Part shown: one piece after another, positions 1 through 7,375 of the stretch
Layout of the letters: each line of letters begins with the position of its first letter
Numbering within the stretch: the first letter of the stretch is position 1
Origin: Planctomycetota bacterium
GTDB lineage: Bacteria > Planctomycetota > PUPC01 > JACPCR01
Direction: 5' to 3'
Length of the DNA stretch: 13,961 nucleotides
Assembly (NCBI GenBank): GCA_030740295.1
Contig: JASLXP010001045.1
Location: 1-13,961, forward strand
Made by a program: the position numbers and the translations under genes
Notes under the pieces: model-generated
The model's database searches: none
Seen by the model: only the letters and a program-made list of their open reading frames with translations
What the model was told of the DNA's origin: nothing

Positions 1-1
1 T

Positions 2-94
2 CTACGCCCTGAAAAGGATTATCCTGTCTGGCGTGGCCGGCTGCCTGAAGGTTACGTCATGCTCGACGAGATCCGAATAGAGTTCCCGAAGTAG
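2..94 (+). CDS. C-terminal end of a truncated upstream protein, unidentified
   Basis: An open frame enters from the left edge and ends at TAG (92-94), giving about 30 residues that finish with GYVMLDEIRIEFPK. The alternating hydrophobic pattern (VMLDEIRIEF) looks like the last strand of a beta-sandwich, as is common at the end of secreted carbohydrate-binding or glycosidase proteins, but it is too short to assign a family. It lies 27 nt upstream of the next start on the same strand, so it may be in the same operon. The frame is believable because of its spacing and composition; identity is unknown. Confidence 0.5.
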   Translation, partial: LRPEKDYPVWRGRLPEGYVMLDEIRIEFPK

Positions 95-121
95 AATCGC
101 TCAAGGCAGGTAACAGTCATC

Positions 122-841
122 GTGCGACCATTCTTTCAGTACATCTTTGTTCTGTGCGCGTCCGCTCAAGCTGAGCCGAACAGTTGGAAGGGCTCACATC
201 GCGAACGGCCATCTGGCTGGCACGAGCCTGCAAACTGGTCGACGGGTGCTGTGCCCAAACTCGAGGATGGTCGGGATGTCGTGATTCCCCCCGGTCTCGA
301 GCACTACCCAATTCTGAGCGGCGATGCGGAAGTGGATCTAAAGCTGCAGTTGGGTCCAAAAGCCTGGTTGATTCTGAACGGACACAACCTCGACATCGCG
401 AAAACGTCAACGGTCGATTACGACAGGGCCGGTGCGAAACAGTCCGGGGCCGGCATCTATCTTGAAAAGGGCGCTTTTCTTGATACCTCAAAAGGCAAAT
501 CAGAGATTACTGTCGGTCGCGGAACGATTTCTAACAAGGGCAGCATCAGCGGCAGCCCGGCACTCATCATTGAGGGCAAGCACTCATCGGTTTCATTGAA
601 AACGGGAGGAGCACTCTTTGACTCTCTTACGCTTGAGCCATCTGTTTTTCCATATCGCGTCACGGTTGAGGATCGCCTGGAAGTGATGGGCTCAGTCGTA
701 CTGCGAGGTGGCCATATTCAAATAAAGCGAGAGCAGACATTGAGCATCCGGGGAGACCTGGTCTTTGCCGGGAAAGATTCAAGAACAGCCCTGACATTGA
801 TCGGTGACATTCAACTGCACGGCACCATTAAGAGTGACTAG
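122..841 (+). CDS. Secreted beta-rich protein, N-terminal part of an interrupted giant protein
   Basis: This 239-residue frame starts at GTG 122, preceded by a weak AAGGCAGG (103-110). Residues 1-17 form a short signal peptide (hydrophobic FFQYIFVLCASAQA, likely cleavage before EP), which supports this start. Residues 33-85 have the pattern W..ANWSTGAVP...D.VVIPPG....P.L, seen at the start of secreted Bacteroidota/PVC proteins built of repeated short strands. The rest is a series of short beta strands (for example GRGTISNKGSISGS), as in a beta-helix or stacked-strand region. It ends at TAG 839-841. The same frame stays open beyond this stop and continues as protein of the same style into the 881-3946 gene, so this is probably the N-terminal piece of one larger secreted protein. 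No catalytic domain is visible; binding or structural roles are likely. Confidence 0.7.
   Translation: MRPFFQYIFVLCASAQAEPNSWKGSHRERPSGWHEPANWSTGAVPKLEDGRDVVIPPGLEHYPILSGDAEVDLKLQLGPKAWLILNGHNLDIAKTSTVDYDRAGAKQSGAGIYLEKGAFLDTSKGKSEITVGRGTISNKGSISGSPALIIEGKHSSVSLKTGGALFDSLTLEPSVFPYRVTVEDRLEVMGSVVLRGGHIQIKREQTLSIRGDLVFAGKDSRTALTLIGDIQLHGTIKSD
839..841 (+). other. In-frame TAG splitting one large reading frame (122-3946)
   Basis: The GTG-122 frame and the ATG-881 frame are the same frame, and TAG 839-841 is the only stop between 122 and 3944. Between the TAG and ATG 881 the frame reads SCRQFQASTGWIR, leading into MVGRGDQLIEAKG. The run GWIRMVGRGDQLI looks like one continuous strand that straddles the putative second start. 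The downstream piece has no signal peptide although its domains are of secreted type. A nonsense mutation, a base-call error or readthrough would all fit. TAG ends at least four other genes here (94, 4997, 11495, 13908), so genome-wide reassignment of TAG is unlikely. Confidence 0.65.
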
Positions 842-880
842 TCCTGCCGGCAGTTCCAGGCATCCACTGGATGGATACGA

Positions 881-3800
881 ATGGTTGGGCGGGGAGATCA
901 ACTGATTGAGGCCAAAGGAATCCTCCCGCCGCTGATGCTGGATAAGGTCAGTGGAAAGGTCATGGTCAAAGGAGACCTGCGCTGCACGGGCCTCAAGATT
1001 CAGGCCGGAAACGTTCTCGACCTCTCCGATGGTCAGAAACTGATTTTCGGCCTGGAGACACCTGAATGGCGGTTCGACCCCAAAGACAAACTGATCGTGA
1101 AGACATATCAGCCGACCCGCTCCTGCCGCGACCTGGTCAGCAACCATGGAACGATCCTCGGCAAGCCGGATGTACCGTTCAAGATGTACCTGCATGAGAA
1201 GAATAAGGTGTTTCAAGTTGAAGGCCGGTATTTCTACCCGCCTATGAAGGAGACCGAAAATGCAGCCCTCGGACTTGGACCTGAGAGCCCTGTCGTTGGC
1301 AGCCTTTCGGCCCAGAGCCCTGACAGCCGCCTGCAGGTCAAAGACGGCAGACTCCTGTTGGATGGCAAACCCTACACCGACCAGAAGGACGACCCGGATG
1401 CTGAATTAGAGGAGGAGGTCGGTCCGGGCGAGAACGAACCGCGTCCTGAGAAAGCAAGAATAACGGGCCTTTCGATGAAGATACTCCCGCCAGAAGCGCA
1501 CGATCTGAGCCGCGAGCCAAACATAGCAAATTTCGCCTCTCGGCTTCGCTCGCATCCATCTGTTGGCATGTCCATTCGGAACGCGGTCGATGGAATCGAG
1601 GCGACCGTGGCGTCTTTCCGGACTGGTGTCGGATTCGGTGGCCGCTATGAATTCGTTTTCAACGATCCCGTTCCTGTTTCACGGATTCGCTTTCTTCAGG
1701 GGCGTCTGTTTGCCATCCAGTATTTTCTTTACGCAGACACCACGAACGACGGTAAGTATGACAAGGCCCTTGTGTATGCCGCCGATGGCGCGCCAAATGT
1801 GTGGCGGGGATTTTCTTCTGAGCCGACTCTTCTATACCGCCTGAAGCTTCGAGCGTTCCAGGGCCAGCGCGGATGGGAGAAGAGTTATCCGGATATCCGG
1901 GAATTCGAGATCTATTCAAATGCGGAGACTTTCAGCCGACTCGCAAAAGCCAAAAAGCCAAAGAGGGTAATCGAAGAATCAACTCCCAGGCTTGCGTTTG
2001 GCAAAGTCGCGGAGCTTCGTCTGCCTGAACCAACCGTGGAGGAACGAATCCTCAAGAGCGTCATGGTCGACCTCTGGATGGCCGGCATTCACGAGACGCA
2101 ATTACCCAAGGCTCACCTGCGTTCACATCCGCCTTTTCAGAAGTTACTGAAGGGAGTAAAGGAACTTGGTGCAGATACGATGACGCTGTTCATTGAGGCC
2201 GATCCCAAAGCATTCTGGCCTACCACTAATTTTAAATCGGTCACCAATCCCGATTACTACAAAAAAGTAGAGGCAGCCAATCTTCCGCAGGTCGGCGAGG
2301 CGGTGACCGAGGTCGAGGAGGAGGAGCAGGACGAATTCGATGTGGAAGTGGAAAAAGATGTTGAAGAACCAGCAGAGCCTCAGGCCGGCACCGAACTTGA
2401 TCCGCCTTCCGGACCGGACCTGCTTCGTGAGTTTACGGAAGGTGCACACGAACAGGGGCTCAAGCTGTTCGTGCTGTTTCGCCCGGACATCTATAAGACC
2501 TACATCGGCCCGCGAGGTACAGATGCTTACGAAACGCTCTGCAGAGAGGTCGCTTCCCGTGGCGTGGATGGGGTCTACCTGATGCCGGACGAAGATACTT
2601 TTGGTCTTGCCAATCCCCGAGGGGCAAAGCTTCCCACAGAACATCCGAGCCGGGAGGCGTTCCGCGCTCGCTGGGGACAAGACTCCAATCTGCCAAACGG
2701 GTGGGAGCAATCGGTTAACTACAAACGGCACGTGCTTTCGAATTACGAGCGGGCCGGTAACGCGCTCAAGCGAAGACATGCAATCGTGAAAGGGTTGAAC
2801 TCCGACTGCATCACACTCTTGAATATCGGCTCAGGCGCGGTATCCGGAAACAACCGGATGACCTATGGCCTGGCCTACGACCTGATCGGCCGCATCTCCG
2901 GTGTGGATTACATGGGCACCGATTACCAGCCTCAGGCGACCAGACGTTTTGTGGCCGCATCCGCGAAACGACAGGCTACGGTGATGGATGGCGTCGGTAT
3001 CGACGGCACGCTTGGCGTGATCAGCGGCATCTTTCAGGGGGCGTCGATCGTCAATCATTATCGGTACAACTACATCGGGCTCTGGAAAAAAACAGATTCA
3101 GTAAAGCGCGGATTGCGGTTCATTCGCACGCTTGAACGCTGGGGCATTCGCCGTGCCCGAACGCCTCGCAGGATAGCTCTCCTCACTTCACGTGCGTCCG
3201 AAGACTGGTGGGACAACCTGAACGGCACTTACTGGCTCGGGTGGAATCCAAAAGCAAAACAGGGATTCTGGACGAGCAGATTCATTAATGAGCTCCTGCT
3301 CAGCAATGGTTACCCATTCGACCTCTTCTACCTGGATCACGTCGAGCAGGTTCGAGAGGCAATCGCATACGATCTGCTCGTCCTGCCATTCCCTTATTCC
3401 GTGAGTGAAGAGGTGGCCGCATTGCTGACCGAAGCGCAGGCGGCAGGAAGGAAGTTGCTCATCGGGCAAAAGCAGGGAGAGGTGGACGATCTCGGCAAAC
3501 GTCATGAAAGCCCGGTTCTGCAAAAGCTGATAGCTGCCGGTCAGCGCGACGGAAACGCCATCTTTCTTAAGGAGAACTGGGTGGAAGCCGAAACAGACCC
3601 GGCGTTCACGAATCGCGTGCGAACGCACATTGACCATCTCCTTGGGAATCGAAAGCCGTTGTTCTTCCGCCATCACGGAAACAGAGTCGAAGCACATCTC
3701 CTCGAGCTGGATGCTCGAACGAAGTTCATCGCTCTACTCAACTGGGGCGGCGAAGCATCCGTTGAATTGGGGCTGCAGTTGCCGAAGGGCAAGTACGAAA

Positions 3801-3946
3801 TGATCGGAGTGACCATGCAGAAACCAGAGGAGTTTCGATATCTGGATTTTGGTGAGGAGAAGTCAGTCTCGAATGAAACCTTGAAACGTTTCGCGCTGAA
3901 GTTGCCGAAAAACGATGTGTGGGTCTTGAAGATACAAGCGCTATGA
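881..3946 (+). CDS. Large multidomain glycosidase-like protein (C-terminal part of interrupted gene)
   Basis: This 1021-residue frame starts at ATG 881, with GGATGG just upstream that could allow re-initiation. Residues 1-60 continue the strand-rich region of the upstream piece. About 205-346 resembles a discoidin/F5-8C-type domain (NAVDG..., ending PDIREFEIYS). About 395-765 looks like a TIM-barrel glycoside hydrolase: VDLWMAG, then KLFVLFRPD, then GVDGVYLMPDEDTFG, where E571 is a candidate acid. About 765-900 resembles the glutamine-amidotransferase-like domain of beta-galactosidases (LLVLPFPYSVSEEV). The end is a small beta-sandwich (ALLNWGG...NDVWVLKIQAL). Two acidic stretches (about 167-190 and 471-508) interrupt the domains; the second falls inside the barrel. 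No signal peptide is present, which suits a broken secreted gene. I recognise the fold types but not a named GH family, and a clear nucleophile Glu is not obvious, so it could be a binding protein or a new family. Confidence 0.75.
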   Translation: MVGRGDQLIEAKGILPPLMLDKVSGKVMVKGDLRCTGLKIQAGNVLDLSDGQKLIFGLETPEWRFDPKDKLIVKTYQPTRSCRDLVSNHGTILGKPDVPFKMYLHEKNKVFQVEGRYFYPPMKETENAALGLGPESPVVGSLSAQSPDSRLQVKDGRLLLDGKPYTDQKDDPDAELEEEVGPGENEPRPEKARITGLSMKILPPEAHDLSREPNIANFASRLRSHPSVGMSIRNAVDGIEATVASFRTGVGFGGRYEFVFNDPVPVSRIRFLQGRLFAIQYFLYADTTNDGKYDKALVYAADGAPNVWRGFSSEPTLLYRLKLRAFQGQRGWEKSYPDIREFEIYSNAETFSRLAKAKKPKRVIEESTPRLAFGKVAELRLPEPTVEERILKSVMVDLWMAGIHETQLPKAHLRSHPPFQKLLKGVKELGADTMTLFIEADPKAFWPTTNFKSVTNPDYYKKVEAANLPQVGEAVTEVEEEEQDEFDVEVEKDVEEPAEPQAGTELDPPSGPDLLREFTEGAHEQGLKLFVLFRPDIYKTYIGPRGTDAYETLCREVASRGVDGVYLMPDEDTFGLANPRGAKLPTEHPSREAFRARWGQDSNLPNGWEQSVNYKRHVLSNYERAGNALKRRHAIVKGLNSDCITLLNIGSGAVSGNNRMTYGLAYDLIGRISGVDYMGTDYQPQATRRFVAASAKRQATVMDGVGIDGTLGVISGIFQGASIVNHYRYNYIGLWKKTDSVKRGLRFIRTLERWGIRRARTPRRIALLTSRASEDWWDNLNGTYWLGWNPKAKQGFWTSRFINELLLSNGYPFDLFYLDHVEQVREAIAYDLLVLPFPYSVSEEVAALLTEAQAAGRKLLIGQKQGEVDDLGKRHESPVLQKLIAAGQRDGNAIFLKENWVEAETDPAFTNRVRTHIDHLLGNRKPLFFRHHGNRVEAHLLELDARTKFIALLNWGGEASVELGLQLPKGKYEMIGVTMQKPEEFRYLDFGEEKSVSNETLKRFALKLPKNDVWVLKIQAL
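2291..2404 (+). other. Acidic low-complexity insert in the barrel of the giant protein
   Basis: Residues 471-508 of the 881-3946 protein are rich in Glu and Asp (for example TEVEEEEQDEFDVEVEKD) and end in a Pro-containing linker. They sit between two segments that look like barrel elements (NPDYYKKVEAANLP before, DLLREFTEGAHEQGLKLFVL after), so this is probably a surface loop rather than an interdomain linker. Confidence 0.6.
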
Positions 3947-3974
3947 CTGCCTGCTCACAGTCAGAGGAGACTGT
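3944..3974 (+). terminator. Small alternative hairpins after the giant gene, weak terminator candidate
   Basis: TGACTG (3944-3949, including the TGA stop) pairs with CAGTCA (3958-3963), and the overlapping ACAGTC (3957-3962) pairs with GACTGT (3969-3974, six-base loop). The two stems exclude each other. They are short and not followed by a run of T, so efficient intrinsic termination is doubtful. The position between a gene end and a candidate promoter is the main support. Confidence 0.25.
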
Positions 3975-3983
3975 CATACACTC

Positions 3984-4012
3984 TTGATGCGCTCGAACTC
4001 CACCGATATATT
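3984..4012 (+). promoter_or_regulatory. Candidate sigma70-type promoter for the downstream operon
   Basis: TTGATG (3984-3989) and TATATT (4007-4012) match the -35 and -10 consensus at 4/6 and 5/6 positions with an ideal 17-nt spacer. Transcription would start near 4019, leaving a leader of about 50 nt before ATG 4071. This is the largest intergenic gap in the window (124 nt), which fits an internal promoter for the genes from 4071 onward. The call rests on sequence match alone, and the host's sigma preference is unknown. Confidence 0.45.
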
Positions 4013-4052
4013 GCTCCGAATTACCATCGCATAAACAACCTTTATCCAACCC

Positions 4053-4062
4053 AGAGAGGGAG
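4053..4062 (+). promoter_or_regulatory. Purine-rich ribosome-binding site for the NagB-like gene
   Basis: AGAGAGGGAG lies 8 nt before ATG 4071 and is the clearest Shine-Dalgarno-like sequence in the window. It supports 4071 as the true start and marks this gene as the likely first cistron of a transcript. Confidence 0.6.
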
Positions 4063-4070
4063 ACACACCC

Positions 4071-4997
4071 ATGAGAGCAAGAAGCATTGTTGCACCGGAA
4101 TGGTGGGACTACACAACCCTTGACCGTGAAATCCTGGATGACGCCGCACGGCTCACTGCGGATGACATGCTGGGACTCTCCAGAGAAGGTTTCAAGGTGA
4201 CGTTTTATGACACGATAGAAGACTTCTATCTCGCTGAGGCCCTGGATTACATCCACGCCTGGCAGGAGGCCACGGATGAGAGACCGGCCGGTATCTGCGG
4301 CCCTATCGGGCCTACGGAGCAACTCCCTCTCGTTGCACGACTTGTCAACGCGCTGGACCTGAATCTCAAGAACGCACATTTCTGGGGCATGGATGAATGG
4401 GTCGAAGATGGCAAGGAGGTGCCGGGTGATCACCCGCTCAGTTTCAAGAAGGCCGATATGGATCTGTGCTTTAATCGGATCCGTGAGGACCTCAAGATGC
4501 CGGAAGAGAATCTGCACTTTCCGGGCGTCGATCCCACAGACTACATCAAGGCATTCAACGAGGTACGTTGTGTCACCATGCAGGGCGGGCAGGGCGAAGT
4601 GAAGCATTGGGCCTTCAACGATCCGCCAAAGCGTGAGGCTCCATATGAAGACGAGCCGCCGCCCCCGGAGGAATATAGAAAGCTCACCACTCGAGTCGTC
4701 GATCTGCATCCGATGACGCTTATCCAGAATGCCCGCACCTCAGGTGGAGGCGTTGTCCAGAACGTGCCGACCCAGGCGGTCACGGTCGGCCCGGACGAAA
4801 CCTGGAAATCAGAGAGGATCTCGATCTGGCAGGCAGGTACGCACGATAATCCCTTCGGCATGCGTCTGACTGCAATGATGATTTCGAAGAAGATCCCAGA
4901 CTCGAGTGTGCCAATGTCGTTACTCGCGGATCATCCGAACGTGCACTTCCATTTCCTGCGCAGCGGCATCGGCTCCTGCGATGCAGAGATGCACTAG
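4071..4997 (+). CDS. Divergent NagB-fold glucosamine-6-phosphate deaminase-like protein
   Basis: This 308-residue cytoplasmic protein has the order of motifs of glucosamine-6-phosphate deaminase (NagB), which converts GlcN6P to fructose-6-phosphate and ammonia. Visible are GICGPIGP (74-81, sugar-binding loop), FWGMDEW (104-110, like NMDEY; D108 matches E. coli Asp72), DHPLSF (120-125), [14 protein letters not shown] (172-185, like GGVGxDGHIAFNEP) and QAVTVG (235-240). By eye, H179 matches catalytic His143 and D184 matches Glu148, but Asp141 is replaced by V177. The phosphate-contacting Lys208 (GSQKA) aligns with GTHDN, and Arg172 also seems missing. An extra Pro/Glu-rich loop is present (about 186-201). 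This suggests a modified reaction or a non-phosphorylated substrate. The following deacetylase starts 2 nt downstream, so the two are probably co-translated. The fold call is good; canonical NagB activity is doubtful. Confidence 0.85.
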   Translation: MRARSIVAPEWWDYTTLDREILDDAARLTADDMLGLSREGFKVTFYDTIEDFYLAEALDYIHAWQEATDERPAGICGPIGPTEQLPLVARLVNALDLNLKNAHFWGMDEWVEDGKEVPGDHPLSFKKADMDLCFNRIREDLKMPEENLHFPGVDPTDYIKAFNEVRCVTMQGGQGEVKHWAFNDPPKREAPYEDEPPPPEEYRKLTTRVVDLHPMTLIQNARTSGGGVVQNVPTQAVTVGPDETWKSERISIWQAGTHDNPFGMRLTAMMISKKIPDSSVPMSLLADHPNVHFHFLRSGIGSCDAEMH

Positions 4998-4999
4998 TC

Positions 5000-5779
5000 A
5001 TGGCAAAGACCGCTTTTGCCATCGCAGCGCATCCGGACGACATCGAGTTTGTCATGTCCGGCACCCTGATGCTTCTCAAGGATGCCGGGTACGAGCTTCA
5101 TTACATGAACATAGCGAACGGCTCGTGTGGATCGACGGAGTATCCGCCGGACGTGCTTGTTCCAATGCGGCGCGAAGAGGCAAAGAACGCGGCCGAGTTC
5201 ATCGGGGCTCACTTTCACGAAAGTCTCACGAACGACATCGAGATCTTTTACGAAAAGGAGACCCTGGCCAGGCTCGCATCCATCATGCGAGAAGTGGCGC
5301 CGGAGATTGTCCTGCTGCATTCACCACAGGATTACATGGAAGATCACACGAACGCCTGCCGGCTCGGAGTGACCGCCGCGTTCTGCCGGGGTATGCCGAA
5401 CTTCCCTGTCGATCCGCCACGGGACATCGTGACTAATGACGTCACCCTTTACCACGCGCAGCCGCACGGCAACCGCGACGGAATATGGGAACCCGTCCGT
5501 CCCAGAATCTTTGTCGACATAGCGACTGTGATCGATCGCAAAGCAGAGATGCTGGCGTTTCACAGATCGCAGAAGGACTGGCTGGACGTCAGCCAGGGCC
5601 TCGATTCATACATTCACACGATGAAGCAGCTCTGCAGTGAGATCGGCGATCTCAGCGGACATTATGGATTTGCGGAAGGCTGGCGGCGCCACAGCCATCT
5701 TGGCTTTTGCGGACAGAATGCTGACCCACTCGTTGACGCGATCCCGGGCTACTCAATGACCACTGACTCAGATCCCTGA
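5000..5779 (+). CDS. PIG-L/LmbE family zinc deacetylase
   Basis: This 259-residue protein belongs to the PIG-L/LmbE family of metal-dependent deacetylases, which remove acetyl groups from N-acetylglucosamine-containing molecules (as in MshB, BshB and PIG-L). The family signature AHPDDIE is at residues 10-16, giving H11 and D14 as zinc ligands and D13 as general base. The second metal motif is LLHSPQDYMEDH (105-116), with H116 as third ligand. GHYGFAEGWRRHSHLGF near the C-terminus is typical of family members with full-length active sites. No signal peptide is present, so it should act in the cytoplasm. It starts 2 nt after the NagB-like gene. The two domains are known as fused NagB-LmbE proteins in some bacteria, which supports a joint role on an amino sugar. 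The actual substrate cannot be told from sequence. Confidence 0.92.
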   Translation: MAKTAFAIAAHPDDIEFVMSGTLMLLKDAGYELHYMNIANGSCGSTEYPPDVLVPMRREEAKNAAEFIGAHFHESLTNDIEIFYEKETLARLASIMREVAPEIVLLHSPQDYMEDHTNACRLGVTAAFCRGMPNFPVDPPRDIVTNDVTLYHAQPHGNRDGIWEPVRPRIFVDIATVIDRKAEMLAFHRSQKDWLDVSQGLDSYIHTMKQLCSEIGDLSGHYGFAEGWRRHSHLGFCGQNADPLVDAIPGYSMTTDSDP

Positions 5780-5792
5780 TTGGAAACACGCG

Positions 5793-7331
5793 ATGCGAAA
5801 TAGAATCGAATGCGGTCTCATTGCCTTGCTTCTCATCACAAGCCTGGGCGCAGAAGAAATCGATGAACTCATCGATGAAACTTCACAGCCCGGTCTGATT
5901 GGCGAGTACTTCAAACTCGAGAAGGCCCCAAGGGATTTTCCCAAGCCGGGCAAGGACGTGAAGCCCTTCCTTGTACGAGTGGATGGTGCGGTCAACTTTC
6001 GCTCGGCGGGAGGTGAGTTCTACAAGACCAAACTGGTTGACAATTTCTACGTTCGCTGGTCGGGCAAGCTGGCCCTGGGTGATGAAGGAAATTACAGCTT
6101 TTTTATTGAATCGGATGACGGCTCACGGCTGACCATCGATGGAAAGGTCGTCGTCAATAATGGCGGCGTGCATGGCATGGTACGCAAGAGCGGCGAGGTC
6201 AAGCTTGGCGCGGGTGAGCACGATTTGTTAATCGAATTCTTCGAGGCGGGCGGAGGCGCTGGCTGTATCGCTGGTTGGAAGCCTCCCGGTGGCAAGGAAG
6301 AGCCGTTTCCCCACCACCTGCTATCGCACAGGGAATCAAAGGCAAAGATAGCGTGGGATCAGAAGGCATGGGCCAGCTATAAGATCCCTGCGCCCCGGCA
6401 CACCGGCGGAGGCAAGACCTACACATCGGTCGAGGAGGCCACTGCAGACGATCCTGACTTCCTCATTCAAGGGGAGTACTCCGGAGAACTGATTGTCGCT
6501 GGCAAAGCTCGAAAGTCCGGAGTGCAGGTGATTGCCGACGGAGATGGCAAATTCCAGGCAGTGCTCTACCCAGGTGGTCTCCCGGGCGAGGGCTGGGTTA
6601 AGGAGGAAGGCAAGGCGCGAATCACTGGGACACTTGGGAAAGAAGGTGCTGTTGAAATGAAGGGCGAGGCATGGTCGGCGAAGATCAGTAAAGGCGTGAT
6701 GACTGTCCTGGGCAAGGACGGCAAAGAATCGGGAACACTGAAGCGCACTGAACGTGAAAGCCAGACGCTGGGAAAGAAGCCTCTCCCGGGCGCGATCGTC
6801 CTGTTTGACGGCGTTAACCCCGACAATTTCGAGAACGGCCGTATGACTGATGACAACCTGCTCTGGTGCAGCACAAAGAGCAAGAGGTTGTTTCAGGATC
6901 ACTTCGTTCACATTGAGTTCCGTACCCCTTACAAGCCCTTTGCCCGAGGGCAGGGCCGCGGCAACAGCGGCGTTTACCTGCAGCAACGGTTTGAAGTGCA
7001 GGTGCTCGACTCCTTTGGTCTGGAAGGGAAGAACAATGAGTGTGGTGGGCTCTATTCAGTAGCCGAACCAAAGGTAAACATGTGTTTTCCGCCCCTTCGG
7101 TGGCAGACCTATGACGTCGAGTTCAAAGCGCCGCGATGGGACGAAAACGGCAAGAAGGTCAGCAATGCCACGTTGACCGTCCACCACAACGGAGTGCTTG
7201 TCCACGATAAAGTGGAAGTCCGTGGCGGCACCAGGTCTGGCAGGGCTGAAGGCGCCAGTGCGGGCCCCCTCTATCTTCAAGGGCACGGCAACCCGGTCGT
7301 GTATCGGAATATCTGGGTCATCGAGCGTTGA
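5793..7331 (+). CDS. Exported PA14 plus 3-keto-disaccharide hydrolase (DUF1080) protein
   Basis: This 512-residue protein has a signal peptide (about 1-20, LIALLLITSLGA then EE), which supports ATG 5793, 13 nt after the deacetylase stop. Residues about 34-165 are a PA14 domain (GLIGEYF, FYVRWSG, YSFFIESDDGSRLTIDG, WKPPGG), usually a sugar-binding module. About 222-325 is a linker domain common in PVC proteins of this type (QGEYSGEL, YPGGLPGEGW). About 330-512 is the DUF1080 domain, a concanavalin-like fold whose characterised members hydrolyse 3-keto-glycosides. It includes FDGVN, RTPYKPFARGQGRGNSGVYL, QVLDSFGLEGKNNECGG, WQTYDVEF and GNPVVYRNIWVIE. The domains are complete. It likely acts in the periplasm or at the surface on a modified glycan. 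The family call is strong; the substrate is unknown, and no 3-dehydrogenase is seen nearby. Confidence 0.92.
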   Translation: MRNRIECGLIALLLITSLGAEEIDELIDETSQPGLIGEYFKLEKAPRDFPKPGKDVKPFLVRVDGAVNFRSAGGEFYKTKLVDNFYVRWSGKLALGDEGNYSFFIESDDGSRLTIDGKVVVNNGGVHGMVRKSGEVKLGAGEHDLLIEFFEAGGGAGCIAGWKPPGGKEEPFPHHLLSHRESKAKIAWDQKAWASYKIPAPRHTGGGKTYTSVEEATADDPDFLIQGEYSGELIVAGKARKSGVQVIADGDGKFQAVLYPGGLPGEGWVKEEGKARITGTLGKEGAVEMKGEAWSAKISKGVMTVLGKDGKESGTLKRTERESQTLGKKPLPGAIVLFDGVNPDNFENGRMTDDNLLWCSTKSKRLFQDHFVHIEFRTPYKPFARGQGRGNSGVYLQQRFEVQVLDSFGLEGKNNECGGLYSVAEPKVNMCFPPLRWQTYDVEFKAPRWDENGKKVSNATLTVHHNGVLVHDKVEVRGGTRSGRAEGASAGPLYLQGHGNPVVYRNIWVIER

Positions 7332-7375
7332 CACAGATGAGCCGCGCCCACCGCGTATGTCCATCTGATACACAC

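Noticed and set aside
839..841. Genome-wide reassignment of TAG as a sense codon
   Set aside because: TAG ends the genes at 94, 4997, 11495 and 13908 at positions where their domains are complete, so it works as a normal stop here.
2144..2779. Long minus-strand open frame (211 codons) opposite the giant gene
   Set aside because: It lies wholly opposite a strong coding frame with recognisable domains, has no family-like motifs, and is rich in residues expected from the reverse complement of acidic codons. It is a shadow frame.
3738..4709. Minus-strand open frame of 323 codons spanning the 3947-4070 gap
   Set aside because: It covers the end of the giant gene, the intergenic gap and most of the NagB-like gene. 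The product has no domain pattern, while the plus-strand genes have clear family motifs and a ribosome-binding site.
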